A stretch of 64,000 bases of DNA from Bradyrhizobium sp. ORS 278 (GTDB lineage Bacteria > Pseudomonadota > Alphaproteobacteria > Rhizobiales > Xanthobacteraceae), in contig NC_009445.1 of the NCBI RefSeq assembly GCF_000026145.1, forward strand, positions 2,666,001 through 2,730,000, in the 5' to 3' direction. Under the pieces are notes generated by a model. That model searched no databases, was not told where the DNA came from, and saw only the letters and a program-made list of their open reading frames with translations. Positions 55,761 to 64,000 of this stretch are shown here, in pieces. Both the position numbers and the translations under genes were made by a program. Every line of letters begins with the position of its first letter. The first letter of the stretch is position 1.

Positions 55761-56798
55761 TCAGGCCACGAGCTCTGCAGCCGGAGCGGCTGAAGTGGCG
55801 GGGCGGGGCGTCAGCGCATCGGCCAGCGCTGGATTCCAGGTCAGGACGACGCGCTCGCCGATGGTGTGGGTCTCCGCGTCGAACTGATCGTCGCTGAGCT
55901 GGGCCGAGATCTCAGGACCGCCGTCGGTCGCTACCGCGATCAGGACGTAGGTGCCCTGATATTCTATCTTGCTGATCGTGCCGGGCACCGCGGGACCGTC
56001 GATCGCGGCATTCGGCGCCTTCAGCTGGATGCGGTCGACACGCACGGCGAAGGTCTCGCCCTTGAGCGGGATCACGTTGTGGCCGCCGATGAAGCGCGCG
56101 GCGAATTCCGTGCGCGGATGATTGAAGATCTCGCGCGGGCTGCCCTGCTGCTCGATCTTGCCGCCATTCATCAGCACCACGAGATCGGACAGCGCCATCG
56201 CCTCGTCCTGGCCGTGGGTGACGTGGATGAAGGTGAGGCCGAGCTCGCGCTGCAGCCGCTTCAGCTCGGCGCGCATGCGTAGCCGCAGGAACGGATCGAG
56301 CGCCGACAGGGGCTCGTCGAGCAGCAGGATCTGCGGCGATGTGATCAGCGCGCGCGCCAGCGCCACGCGCTGCTGCTGGCCGCCGGAGAGCTGCGCCGGC
56401 AGGCGGCCGGCATAGCTCTGCATGTCCACGAGCTCGAGCAGCTCGCGCGCGCGGGCGTGGCGCTCGGGCTTGGCGACGCCCTTCATCTTCAGCGCGAAGG
56501 CGACGTTGTCGATCACCGAGAGATGCGGAAACAGAGCGTAGGACTGGAACATCATCGCAGTGCCGCGGCCCGCGGGCGGCAGCTCGGTGACGTTCTTGGC
56601 GCCGACGATGATGTCGCCCGATGTCGCCGATTCATGGCCGGCGATCATGCGCAGGGTCGAGGTCTTGCCGCAGCCGGACGGGCCGAGCAGGCAGCAATAG
56701 GAGCCCGCGGGAATCCGCAGGTCGATCGCATCGACGGCGGTGACGTGACCGTACATCTTCGTCACCTTCACCAGTTCCAAGCTCGCGCCCGCCGCCAT
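55761..56798 (-). CDS. Spermidine/putrescine-type ABC ATPase (PotA-like)
   Basis: 345 residues from ATG 56798, where GGAGG is well placed; the frame extends to 57083 without ATPase features. Walker A GPSGCGKTS, Q-loop MMFQSYALFPHLSVIDNVAF, signature LSGGQQQRVALARAL, Walker B ILLLDEPLSALD, H-loop THGQ, and a C-terminal TOBE-type domain (about 245-335) beginning near HNVIPLKGETFAVRV. Cytoplasmic engine of the transporter encoded downstream; first gene of the operon. Confidence 0.94.
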   Translation of the reverse strand: MAAGASLELVKVTKMYGHVTAVDAIDLRIPAGSYCCLLGPSGCGKTSTLRMIAGHESATSGDIIVGAKNVTELPPAGRGTAMMFQSYALFPHLSVIDNVAFALKMKGVAKPERHARARELLELVDMQSYAGRLPAQLSGGQQQRVALARALITSPQILLLDEPLSALDPFLRLRMRAELKRLQRELGLTFIHVTHGQDEAMALSDLVVLMNGGKIEQQGSPREIFNHPRTEFAARFIGGHNVIPLKGETFAVRVDRIQLKAPNAAIDGPAVPGTISKIEYQGTYVLIAVATDGGPEISAQLSDDQFDAETHTIGERVVLTWNPALADALTPRPATSAAPAAELVA

Positions 56799-57282
56799 CC
56801 GCCCTCCGTTTCGACTGTCGTCAGCAAGAACCGGGCGTGAGTCGTCGCTCGCTTGGTCGGGCGCCCGGCTCCCGACCTGCGTCATGTCTGCAACGGATAT
56901 GCCAATGATCGGCAGCCGGATTTCCAGCTGCATAAGGAACGCGCGCTGCAGGCCCTGCGTATGCAAAAGGCCGGCGCGCGCCGTCTCCTCCGGCGCTCGC
57001 CGGGCTGGTGCCGCGCGATCCCCCTCGAAAACAGCGGCAACCACGGCGCTGTGGAGGCACTTTGCCCGTCCCTGTCTGTGCACCAGGCGTGTGGAGCGCG
57101 CGCCGCTGCAATCGATGATGGAGAAGCCGGCCGGGCGGCGGCGCCCGATTCACCGGTGTCTGCCTATCGATCAAGCGGCCGCTGATGGCTCGCGCAGCCA
57201 AGTTCTGCATCAATATTAGGCATCAAAGCTTTCCGGAAGCAAGGCAGACCGTGATGATGACGGCGGCCGCCGCGATCTCGCT
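56799..57282. other. Upstream region of the polyamine-type operon
   Basis: 484 bases without a supported gene. Minus-strand frames continue upstream of the ATPase start but have no ribosome site and no recognisable motif. The promoter of the ATPase operon must lie here; no clear -35/-10 pair stood out. Confidence 0.45.
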
Positions 57283-57435
57283 GTCACCCTCCCCTGGAGG
57301 CCGCTTGTGCGCGAAGCGGGCGAGCGGGATAGGGTGAAGCCGCGGAAACGGAGTGAGTGGAGAGAGCACCCGACCCCGGCTCACATTGCGCTGCGCTCCA
57401 TGTGAGCCGACCCTCCCCCTCCAGGGGAGGGTGAC
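57283..57435. repeat. Palindromic repeat, family F-like (ccctcccctggagg type)
   Basis: Perfect 18-bp arms gtcaccctcccctggagg (57283-57300) and cctccaggggagggtgac (57418-57435). Inner 'cacattgcgctgcgctccatgtg' forms its own stem. Lies between the transport operon and the sugar-acid genes; nothing else was seen up to 57505. Confidence 0.88.
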
Positions 57436-57505
57436 AGCGGGGCCGCTCTCCCGGCTGCGCATTGTGGAAGTGCGAACGCGTGCGAGCTGTTTGTGAGATG
57501 CTTTG

Positions 57506-57718
57506 CTAGCGCAACCGCGTCCCCAGCTTGGCATGGGCGGCCGCCATCAACATGCGCTCGGCGATGCCGCGCAACTCGGCGATCCCGATCCGATCGGACT
57601 CGGCGAAGATCTCATAGGAGTCGGTCGCGATCGGAAACCAGCGATAAAAGCGCGCCTCCTCGAACAGCACGCGAGCGGCGGCTTCGATCTCGGCCGGCGA
57701 GGGTGCAGGGTACTGCAT
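57506..57718 (-). CDS. Small hypothetical protein downstream of the OtnC-like gene
   Basis: 70 residues. MQYPAPSPAEIEAAARVLFEEARFYRWFPIATDSYEIFAESDRIGIAELRGIAERMLMAAAHAKLGTRLR is rich in acidic and alanine-containing helices, with no signal peptide or membrane segment. It begins 21 bp after the decarboxylase stop on the same strand, so it is probably the second gene of that unit. Codon use matches real genes. Function unknown; a regulatory or accessory role in sugar-acid use is only a guess. Confidence 0.6.
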   Translation of the reverse strand: MQYPAPSPAEIEAAARVLFEEARFYRWFPIATDSYEIFAESDRIGIAELRGIAERMLMAAAHAKLGTRLR

Positions 57719-57739
57719 GCGCGTCGACCGTCGATTCGA

Positions 57740-58411
57740 TCAATGATGATCGGCGTGATCGGGCAAAATGAGCCCGAACACCTTGACGAGATCGTCAACC
57801 TGCTGCGGCGACAGATGGCGGGGATTGAGCCCGCGCAGCAGCAGATAGAGTTTGGCCGTCTCCTCCAGTTCCTCCATCGCGAACACCGCGGCCTCCAGCG
57901 TGTCGCCGGACACGACCGGACCGTGATTGGCGAGCAGGACCGAGGCGTATTGGCCGGCGAGACCCTTGATGGCGTCGGCAACTGCGGGATCGCCAGGACG
58001 GTGATAGGGCACCAGAGCGGTCTGACCGCAACGCATCAAATAATAAGGCGTCAGCGGCGGCAGCGCGGCACGCGGATCGATCTCCGGAAGCATCGAGATC
58101 GCGACCGAATGCGTCGAGTGCAGATGCACCACGGCGCGCGCGGCGTCGCGCGTCTGGTAGAGCGCCGTATGCAGCGGCACCTCCTTGGTCGGCGCGTCGC
58201 CTGAGACCAGCCTGCCGGTCGCATCGAGCCGCGACAGCCGGGCCGGATCGAGGAAGCCGAGCGAGGCATTGGTCGGCGTGACCAGCCAGCCGCCGTCGTC
58301 CAGCCGCACGCTGATGTTGCCGGACGAGCCCGGCGTCAGCCCGCGCTCGAACAGCGAGCGCCCGAACCGGCAGATGGCCTCGCGAATTGCAGTGTCCGCC
58401 ACGGTGTTCAT
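57740..58411 (-). CDS. otnC: 3-oxo-tetronate 4-phosphate decarboxylase-like (class II aldolase family)
   Basis: 223 residues from ATG 58411. Class II aldolase/adducin fold: SLFERGLTPGSSGNISVRLDDGGWLVTPTNASLGFLDP, the zinc histidines in VVHLHSTHSVAISML, and LLANHGPVVSGDTLEAAVFAMEELEETAKLYLLLRG. OtnC is known to decarboxylate 3-oxo-tetronate 4-phosphate to dihydroxyacetone phosphate. The matching dehydrogenase, isomerase and kinase are on the other side of a 120-bp divergent promoter, which supports this assignment over other aldolases. Confidence 0.88.
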   Translation of the reverse strand: MNTVADTAIREAICRFGRSLFERGLTPGSSGNISVRLDDGGWLVTPTNASLGFLDPARLSRLDATGRLVSGDAPTKEVPLHTALYQTRDAARAVVHLHSTHSVAISMLPEIDPRAALPPLTPYYLMRCGQTALVPYHRPGDPAVADAIKGLAGQYASVLLANHGPVVSGDTLEAAVFAMEELEETAKLYLLLRGLNPRHLSPQQVDDLVKVFGLILPDHADHH

Positions 58412-58531
58412 CCTCGAGGGGTCGCGCGTGACGAGCTTTGTCTCACGCTTTGGCAGCGCGGCCAAGCCGTGTTACCCAGGGACGAGCCGGGTTAACCGGA
58501 CAGGTCGGGAAACGCATCGAGGATTTGCTGC

Positions 58532-59443
58532 ATGTCGTCATCGCAATTGAACGTCGCCGTGATCGGGCTCGGCTCGATGGGCTATGGCATGGCGACCTCG
58601 CTCAAGCGCGCCGGCTTCGTGGTGACCGGATGCGACGTCTCGGCGGATGCGGTGAAGCGCTTCGTCGCCGATGGCGGCAAGGAGGCTGACAGCCCGGCCG
58701 AGGCCGCCGCGGGCGCCGACATCGTCGTGAGCGTCGTGGTCAATGCGGCGCAGACCGAAGCCATTCTGTTCGGCCCTGGCGGCGCCGCGGAGACCATGCC
58801 GAAGGACTCGGTGTTCGTCTCGTCCGCGACCATGGACCCGGACGTGGCCCGGCGTCTCGCCAAGCAGTTGGAGGCGACCGGCCGGCATTATCTCGACGCG
58901 CCGATCTCGGGTGGCGCGCAGCGCGCGGCGCAGGGCGAACTGACGATCCTGGCCTCGGGCAGCGCGGCCGCGTTTGCCAAGGCGCGGCCTGCGCTCGATG
59001 CGATGGCGGCGAAGCTCTACGAGCTCGGCGATGCCGCGGGCCAGGGGGCCGCGTTCAAGATGATCAACCAGCTGCTTGCCGGCGTGCACATCGCCGCCGC
59101 CAGCGAAGCGATCGCGTTCGCAGCCAAGCAGGGCCTCGATATCAGGAAGGTCTACGAGGTCATCACCGCCTCGGCCGGCAATTCCTGGATGTTCGAAAAC
59201 CGCATGCCGCATGTGCTCGACGGCGACTACACGCCGCGCAGCGCGGTCGAGATCTTCGTCAAGGACCTCGGCATCATCCAGGACATGGCGCGCAGTCATC
59301 GCTTCCCCGTGCCGGTCTCGGCCGCCGCGCTGCAGATGTTCCTGATGACGGCAGCCGCCGGCATGGGCCGCGACGACGACGCCTCGGTGGCGCGCATGTA
59401 TGCCCAGGTCACCGGCACCACGCTGCCCGGCTCATCCAAGTAA
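58532..59443 (+). CDS. ltnD: L-threonate dehydrogenase (3-hydroxyisobutyrate dehydrogenase family)
   Basis: 303 residues. NAD-binding VAVIGLGSMGYGMATSLKRAGF, substrate-binding DAPISGGAQRAAQGELTILASG, and catalytic Lys in GQGAAFKMINQLLAGVHIAAASEA. Late ENRMPHVLDGDYTPRSAVEIFVKDLGI is typical of LtnD/tartronate-type members. Oxidises C4 sugar acid to 2-oxo-tetronate in the known threonate pathway. First of three tightly packed genes; the 58412-58531 gap is shared with otnC. Confidence 0.9.
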   Translation: MSSSQLNVAVIGLGSMGYGMATSLKRAGFVVTGCDVSADAVKRFVADGGKEADSPAEAAAGADIVVSVVVNAAQTEAILFGPGGAAETMPKDSVFVSSATMDPDVARRLAKQLEATGRHYLDAPISGGAQRAAQGELTILASGSAAAFAKARPALDAMAAKLYELGDAAGQGAAFKMINQLLAGVHIAAASEAIAFAAKQGLDIRKVYEVITASAGNSWMFENRMPHVLDGDYTPRSAVEIFVKDLGIIQDMARSHRFPVPVSAAALQMFLMTAAAGMGRDDDASVARMYAQVTGTTLPGSSK

Positions 59444-59462
59444 CAGCACGAGTCCTCGCATC

Positions 59463-60245
59463 ATGCCTCGTTTCGCCGCCAATCTCTCGATGATGTTCAC
59501 CGAGCATCCCTTCCTCGATCGCTTCGCGGCCGCCGCCAAGGCCGGCTTCACGGCGGTCGAATTCCTGTTTCCCTACGATCATCCCGTCGAGGAGGTCGGC
59601 AAGCGCCTCCACGGCAATGGCCTGACGCAGGCGCTGTTCAACCTGCCGCCCGGCAATTGGGACGCCGGCGAGAAGGGCTTTGCGGCGCTGCTCGAGCGCT
59701 TCGACGATCTCAAGGCGAGCCTCGAGACGGCGCTGCCTTACGCGAAAGCAACCGGCGTGAAGCGACTGCACCTGATGGCTGGCATCGCCGATCGCCACGA
59801 CGCGAAAGCCGTTGAGGCCTACTACAAGTCGGTCGCCTGGGCGGCGGAGTTCTTCGCGCCGCACGGCCTCGACGTCGTGCTCGAGCCGATCAATCCGCGC
59901 AACGTGCCCGGCTACTTCCTCAACGATTTCGGCTTCGCCCGCGACCTGATCCGCGAGCTCAAGATTCCCAATCTCAAGCTACAGTTCGACATCTATCACT
60001 GCCAGATCATCCATGGCGACGTCACGATGCGGCTGCGCGAGATGATGGACATCACCGGCCACATCCAGATCGCCAGCATCCCATCGCGCAACGAGCCCGA
60101 TGGAGAGGAGCTGAACTATCCGTTCCTGTTCGCCGAGCTCGACCGGCTCGGCTATGCCGGCTTCGTCGGCTGCGAATACAATCCGCGCGGCCGGACCGAG
60201 GACGGGCTCGGCTGGTTTGAGCCCTACAAGGGAGTGAAGCCGTGA
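59463..60245 (+). CDS. otnI: 2-oxo-tetronate isomerase (hydroxypyruvate isomerase family)
   Basis: 260 residues from ATG 59463. TIM-barrel sugar isomerase: MPRFAANLSMMFTEHPFLDRFAAAAKAGFTAVEFLFPYDHP, then LEPINPRNVPGYFLNDF, LQFDIYHCQIIHGD and GYAGFVGCEYNPRGRTEDGLGW, the metal-binding segments of this family. Converts 2-oxo- to 3-oxo-tetronate. Glyoxylate-pathway hydroxypyruvate isomerase is the alternative, but the neighbours favour OtnI. Stop overlaps the kinase start (GTGA). Confidence 0.9.
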   Translation: MPRFAANLSMMFTEHPFLDRFAAAAKAGFTAVEFLFPYDHPVEEVGKRLHGNGLTQALFNLPPGNWDAGEKGFAALLERFDDLKASLETALPYAKATGVKRLHLMAGIADRHDAKAVEAYYKSVAWAAEFFAPHGLDVVLEPINPRNVPGYFLNDFGFARDLIRELKIPNLKLQFDIYHCQIIHGDVTMRLREMMDITGHIQIASIPSRNEPDGEELNYPFLFAELDRLGYAGFVGCEYNPRGRTEDGLGWFEPYKGVKP

Positions 60246-61519
60246 CCCTGAAGCTCGGCTGCATCGCCGACGACTACACCGGCGCCTCCGACCTCGCCAA
60301 CACGCTGACCCGCGCCGGGTTGCGCACGGTGCAGACCATCGGCGTGCCTGCCGACGATCTCGCGCTGCCCGAAGTCGACGCGGTGGTGGTGTCGCTGAAG
60401 AGCCGCTCGATCGAGGCCTCGCTCGCAGTGGCCAGGTCGCGGGAAGCCGACACATGGCTGCGCGCGCGGGGCGCCCGTCACGTGCTCTTCAAGATCTGCT
60501 CGACCTTCGATTCCACCGACGCCGGAAACATCGGTCCCGTCATGGACGCGCTCGCCGGCGATGCCGGTGACGGCATCGTGCTCGTGACGCCGGCCTTTCC
60601 GGAAACCAAGCGGACCGTCTATCAGGGCAACCTGTTCGTCGGCCCCGTGCCGCTCAACGAGAGTCCGCTGAAGGACCACCCGCTCAATCCGATGCACGAC
60701 GCCAATCTGGTTCGTGTGCTTGGCCGACAGAGCCGCCGCAAGGTCGGCCTGGTCGATCTCGCGACCGTCGTGCACGGGCCGGAGGCGATCGGCCACCGGC
60801 TGCAAGAGTTGTCAGGGCAGGACATCGGCGCGGCCATCGTCGATGCCGTGTTCGACGCAGACCTCACCGCGATCGGTGCGGCCGCTCTCAAGAGCAAGGT
60901 GTCGGTGGGCGCCTCCGGCATCGGACTTGGCCTCGCGCGGGCGCTCGTCTCGGCGGGGCATGTGCATTCTCACGGCTTGATCCATCACCATGACGCGCCG
61001 GTCGGCGGCATGGCGGCGTGTCTCGCCGGCAGCTGCTCGCAAGCGACGTTGCAGCAGATCGCGCAAGCCGAGGCCATCATGCCCGTGCTGCATCTCGATG
61101 CGGCGGGACTCGTTGCAGGCTCCGGCGAGACGCAGCGTGCGCTTGCCTGGGCCCGCGAGCGGATTTCCAAGGGACCGGTGCTGATCGCCTCCAGCGCGAC
61201 ACCTGATCAGGTCAGCGCGCTGCAGGCCAGGCATGGCCGTGAAACGGCGGGACATGCCATCGAGCAGGCGATGGCCGATCTGGCGGAGGCACTGATCAAT
61301 GCCGGTGTGAGGCGACTGGTTGTCGCCGGCGGCGAGACGTCCGGAGCGGTCGTTGATCGGCTCAGGATTCCCGGATTCCTCGTCGGGACTGAGATCGCGG
61401 CCGGCGTTCCCGTGCTGCGCGCGATCGGCGCCGAGGCCGGTGAGATGCTGCTGGCGCTCAAGTCCGGCAATTTCGGCGGACCACATTTCTTTGCCGACGC
61501 GCTCGGGCTGATGCGCTAG
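60242..61519 (+). CDS. otnK: 3-oxo-tetronate kinase (four-carbon acid sugar kinase, DUF1537)
   Basis: 425 residues from GTG 60242, which overlaps the otnI stop. LGCIADDYTGASDLANTLTRAGLRTVQ is the N-terminal signature of the four-carbon acid sugar kinase family, with KICSTFDSTDAGNIGPVMDAL, TPAFPETKRTVYQGNLFVG and a C-terminal nucleotide-binding domain with VVAGGETSGAVV. Phosphorylates 3-oxo-tetronate before OtnC acts. Together ltnD, otnI, otnK and otnC form the full known route. Confidence 0.93.
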   Translation: MTLKLGCIADDYTGASDLANTLTRAGLRTVQTIGVPADDLALPEVDAVVVSLKSRSIEASLAVARSREADTWLRARGARHVLFKICSTFDSTDAGNIGPVMDALAGDAGDGIVLVTPAFPETKRTVYQGNLFVGPVPLNESPLKDHPLNPMHDANLVRVLGRQSRRKVGLVDLATVVHGPEAIGHRLQELSGQDIGAAIVDAVFDADLTAIGAAALKSKVSVGASGIGLGLARALVSAGHVHSHGLIHHHDAPVGGMAACLAGSCSQATLQQIAQAEAIMPVLHLDAAGLVAGSGETQRALAWARERISKGPVLIASSATPDQVSALQARHGRETAGHAIEQAMADLAEALINAGVRRLVVAGGETSGAVVDRLRIPGFLVGTEIAAGVPVLRAIGAEAGEMLLALKSGNFGGPHFFADALGLMR

Positions 61520-61599
61520 GGCCACCCATCCGGCGGCGGGGCTATCGCATATGGCGATGCGCAGCTGTACCGGCGAATGATCCTGCTCCCTTGTTACTC

Positions 61600-61630
61600 C
61601 GTCATGGCCGTGACAAGCCCGGCCATGACG
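61600..61630. repeat. Short palindrome, family C
   Basis: CGTCATGGCC (61600-61609) and GGCCATGACG (61621-61630) are perfect arms with 'gtgacaagccc' between them, a short form of the repeat at 11188. Lies about 80 bp after otnK. Confidence 0.75.
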
Positions 61631-61803
61631 ACGAGGAGAGCGACGAGCACATCACCGCGATCTTCAAATGCGATAGCCCCTGCATCCGGCGGCGCGCGTT
61701 CCGGATTTCGGAACGCCTCGCGCGGTCTCGATCTCGTCTGCTTAGTTTGTAAGCCCTTGCACGGCGCACCGGTCGCGTCGTGCCGCGATAAGCATCGGAG
61801 CGC

Positions 61804-61848
61804 ACACACAAAATGCAGCAGTTTTTTGTGTGTCGTGCGTCACGACAC
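61804..61848. promoter_or_regulatory. Two adjoining hairpins upstream of the chemoreceptor
   Basis: ACACACAAAA (61804-61813) pairs with TTTTGTGTGT (61824-61833). GTGTCGTG (61830-61837) pairs with CACGACAC (61841-61848) around a three-base loop. The two stems share bases 61830-61833, so they exclude each other. They lie about 90-130 bp before the receptor's ATG, inside the probable promoter or leader. Confidence 0.6.
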
Positions 61849-61934
61849 CCGTAAATTAACGGAGTGGAGTGACCTCACCACTATACCTTTCATCGGTGGA
61901 CCGCGGCGTGATGGGTCCTTCTGTGGATAGGGCA

Positions 61935-63962
61935 ATGAAACTGAATCGGATCGGCTACAAACTCGGACTCGCCGGCGCTATCGGCGCCTCTCTTGCGGTC
62001 GGCATGATCGCCAATCAGATGATCGCGGAGCGGACGGTCAGCCAGGCCAACCAGCAGGCCGAGCGCGCGCGGCGCGTCGTGGAGAGCGTGTTGTCGGCCA
62101 GCATCAACATGCAGCAGACCCAGCTCGGAGGCCGCTCGGCGCGGCTGGCGCGGGCCCCGGCCGAGGCGGAGAAGGCCGCCGCCGACATCCGGCAGTTCTC
62201 GACCGCGATGATGACCGACATCGACGCGGCGCTCTCCAATGTGTCGACAGCCGACAACCGAACCCGGCTGACCCGGCTGAAGGAGCTGATGACGAGCTAT
62301 GCGGCGGGAGCAGTCGATCTCGCCGAGGCGCAAAAAGCACTGTTGATCCAGATCGACAAGCGCAGCACGGTCTCCAACGAATGGACCAACGGTCTGAAGA
62401 CGCTGCTGGCCTCACCGGAGCTGCCGAACCTCGCGTTCCGCGAACGGGTCGAGCGGCAGCTTCAGACGGCCGATGCCAAGCTCAACTATATGCGCGCCCA
62501 GGCGTGGCGTTTCGGGATGACGGGCGATGCCGCGACCATCGAGACCGTCAAGCAGACGATCCCGGGTCTGAAGAGCTCGCTGACCGATGCACGCATGCTG
62601 GCCGACGATCGCGAGGTCCAGGCCACGATCACCAAGCTGAATGGGATCGCCTCAGACTTCGTCGCGGCCAACGACGAGGTGGTGAAGATCGAGGGTATCA
62701 AGGAGGCGGTGCTGCGTGACCGCACGCAGATCTATCTCGGCGAGGCCGGCGAGCTGATGGCGGCCGCGATCCAGGACGCCCGTGCGCGCAATGCCAGCGC
62801 TCGTTTCGATGCCGACCAGGTGGCCGTGCGGACGAGCTACATCACGCTGTTCGTCGGACTGGCCGTCCTGCTGTCGGTGATCGGTTCGGTGGTGTTTTCC
62901 TTCCTCGGCATCGCCCGGCCGCTGACACGACTCAACGCCGCGCTCGGCGAAATGGCCCGCGGCCGTCTCGACATCGTCATTCCCGGCGCATTGCGCGGCG
63001 ACGAGATTGGTGATCTCGCCAAAACCGTCACGGTGATCCAGAGCAATGCCGAAGCGAAGGCGCGCGCCGAGGCCGAGGAGAAGAGCGCGCAGGACGCGAT
63101 TGTCGCACGCCAGCGCAAGGCGGACATGCAGCGCCTGGCGGAGCAGTTCGAGGCAGCCGTCGGCGAGATCGTCGACACCGTGTCCGCGGCGTCCAGCCAG
63201 CTGGAGCAGTCGGCGACGACGTTGACCGAGGCTGCGCGGCGGTCGCAGGGTTTGACGACGGCGGTCGCCTCGGCGTCCGAGGAGGCCACCACCAACGTGC
63301 AGTCGGTGGCGTCCGCGACCGAGCAGATGGCCTCTTCGGTGACGGAGATCAGCCGCCAGGTGCAGGACTCCGCGCGCATCGCGATCGACGCCGTCGGCCA
63401 GGCGCGCACCACGACCGGCCGTGTCAGCGAGCTGTCGAAGGCGGCGACGCGGATCGGCGACGTCGTCGAGCTGATCAACACGATCGCGGGGCAGACCAAT
63501 CTCCTGGCGCTGAACGCGACCATCGAGGCGGCGCGCGCCGGCGAGGCTGGCCGCGGGTTCGCCGTCGTCGCCTCGGAGGTCAAGGCGCTTGCGGAGCAGA
63601 CGGCGAAAGCGACCGGCGAGATCGGCCAGCAGATCTCGAGCATCCAGGCCGCGACGCAGGAGTCGGTCGCCGCGATCAAGGAGATTTCCTCCACGATCGA
63701 GAAGCTCTCGGAAATCTCGTCGACGATCGCAGCCGCGGTCGAGCAGCAGGGCGCGGCGACGCAGGAGATTTCCCGCAATGTCCAGCAGGCGGCGCACGGC
63801 ACCCAGCAGGTCTCGGCCAACATCATCGACGTCGAGCGCGGTGCGGCCGACACTGGCTCCGCCTCGGCTCAGGTGCTGGCGGCAGCGCAGGCGCTATCCA
63901 GTGACAGCAGCCGGCTCAAGCGGGAGGTCGCGAGCTTCCTCGGCTCGGTGCGCGCGGCGTGA
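61935..63962 (+). CDS. Methyl-accepting chemotaxis protein
   Basis: 675 residues from ATG 61935 ([14 protein letters not shown]; gatagggca upstream); in-frame starts at 61869 and 61911 are possible but add a stretch unlike a membrane anchor. First membrane helix about 8-28, an all-helical sensor of about 270 residues, second helix about 303-325. The sensor size suits a helical bimodular (HBM) type rather than the shorter four-helix bundle. HAMP follows ([34 protein letters not shown]), then the signalling domain with tip [42 protein letters not shown]. No C-terminal CheR-docking pentapeptide. Ligand unknown. Confidence 0.94.
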   Translation: MKLNRIGYKLGLAGAIGASLAVGMIANQMIAERTVSQANQQAERARRVVESVLSASINMQQTQLGGRSARLARAPAEAEKAAADIRQFSTAMMTDIDAALSNVSTADNRTRLTRLKELMTSYAAGAVDLAEAQKALLIQIDKRSTVSNEWTNGLKTLLASPELPNLAFRERVERQLQTADAKLNYMRAQAWRFGMTGDAATIETVKQTIPGLKSSLTDARMLADDREVQATITKLNGIASDFVAANDEVVKIEGIKEAVLRDRTQIYLGEAGELMAAAIQDARARNASARFDADQVAVRTSYITLFVGLAVLLSVIGSVVFSFLGIARPLTRLNAALGEMARGRLDIVIPGALRGDEIGDLAKTVTVIQSNAEAKARAEAEEKSAQDAIVARQRKADMQRLAEQFEAAVGEIVDTVSAASSQLEQSATTLTEAARRSQGLTTAVASASEEATTNVQSVASATEQMASSVTEISRQVQDSARIAIDAVGQARTTTGRVSELSKAATRIGDVVELINTIAGQTNLLALNATIEAARAGEAGRGFAVVASEVKALAEQTAKATGEIGQQISSIQAATQESVAAIKEISSTIEKLSEISSTIAAAVEQQGAATQEISRNVQQAAHGTQQVSANIIDVERGAADTGSASAQVLAAAQALSSDSSRLKREVASFLGSVRAA

Positions 63963-64000
63963 TGCCAGCGTAAGGCGACGAGAATTCGCCGCTGATCAGG

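Noticed and set aside
55761..57083. Longer version of the PotA-like ATPase (440 residues)
   Set aside because: The extra 95 residues precede the normal ATPase N-terminus, have no ribosome site, and the ATG at 56798 has GGAGG at the right distance.

Overview
The window reads as chromosome of an alphaproteobacterium, most likely a Bradyrhizobium. The grounds are high GC, the mix of solute ABC transporters, a paa cluster beside phasin genes, and above all many intergenic palindromic repeats of the kinds common in that genus (for example the 'tcattgcgag...ctggattgcttcg...cgcaatgac' type). No rRNA, tRNA, CRISPR array, prophage or plasmid function was seen. The species is an inference from style, not from a search.

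Layout. 1-153: tail of an unidentified gene. 169-1799: a palindromic repeat split by a complete 1,541-bp IS66-type element with 14-bp matching ends and an 8-bp target duplication. 2481-9098: a P450 divergent from a TetR regulator, which is followed by an RND efflux pump (adaptor and permease) and a terminator. 9320-21260: a ten-gene minus-strand locus with two peptide-type ABC transporters (binding protein, two permeases each), one shared ATPase pair, and between them a gamma-glutamyltransferase and a DUF1028 protein, both of the Ntn-hydrolase class. 21769-24392: a DUF6489-like small protein and two alpha/beta hydrolases. 24542-25978: a polyhydroxyalkanoate-granule pair, a repeat-containing PhaE/PhaM-like protein and a phasin. 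26072-33007: phenylacetate catabolism, paaX then paaABCDE, facing paaK and paaI. Two palindromic repeats sit inside the paaABCDE run.

33223-38730 holds a YeeE/YedE transporter, a hydrolase-OsmC fusion, a small unknown protein, a sulfite-oxidase-like molybdoprotein and an MHS-type transporter. 39009-43833 holds an amidase, an SDR-fold protein that lacks the usual catalytic residues, a tartrate/D-malate dehydrogenase and a D-2-hydroxyacid dehydrogenase. 44141-52082 is probably one functional unit: LysR regulator and M20 amidohydrolase on one side of a shared promoter; DUF1445 protein and a complete LivKHMGF-type transporter on the other. 52508-56798 is a spermidine/putrescine-type ABC transporter. 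57506-61519 is the four-carbon sugar-acid (L-threonate/erythronate) pathway: OtnC-like decarboxylase divergent from LtnD, OtnI and OtnK. 61935-63962 is a chemoreceptor.

Most genes scavenge small organic molecules (peptides, amino acids, polyamines, sugar acids, aromatics), which suits a soil or rhizosphere bacterium. Regulation can be read at several points: a TetR-type operator at 3944-3959, a large dyad before paaA, a dyad before the phasin, a LysR-type box at 46374-46394, and clear rho-independent terminators after the RND pump and the phasin and after the second peptide-binding protein.
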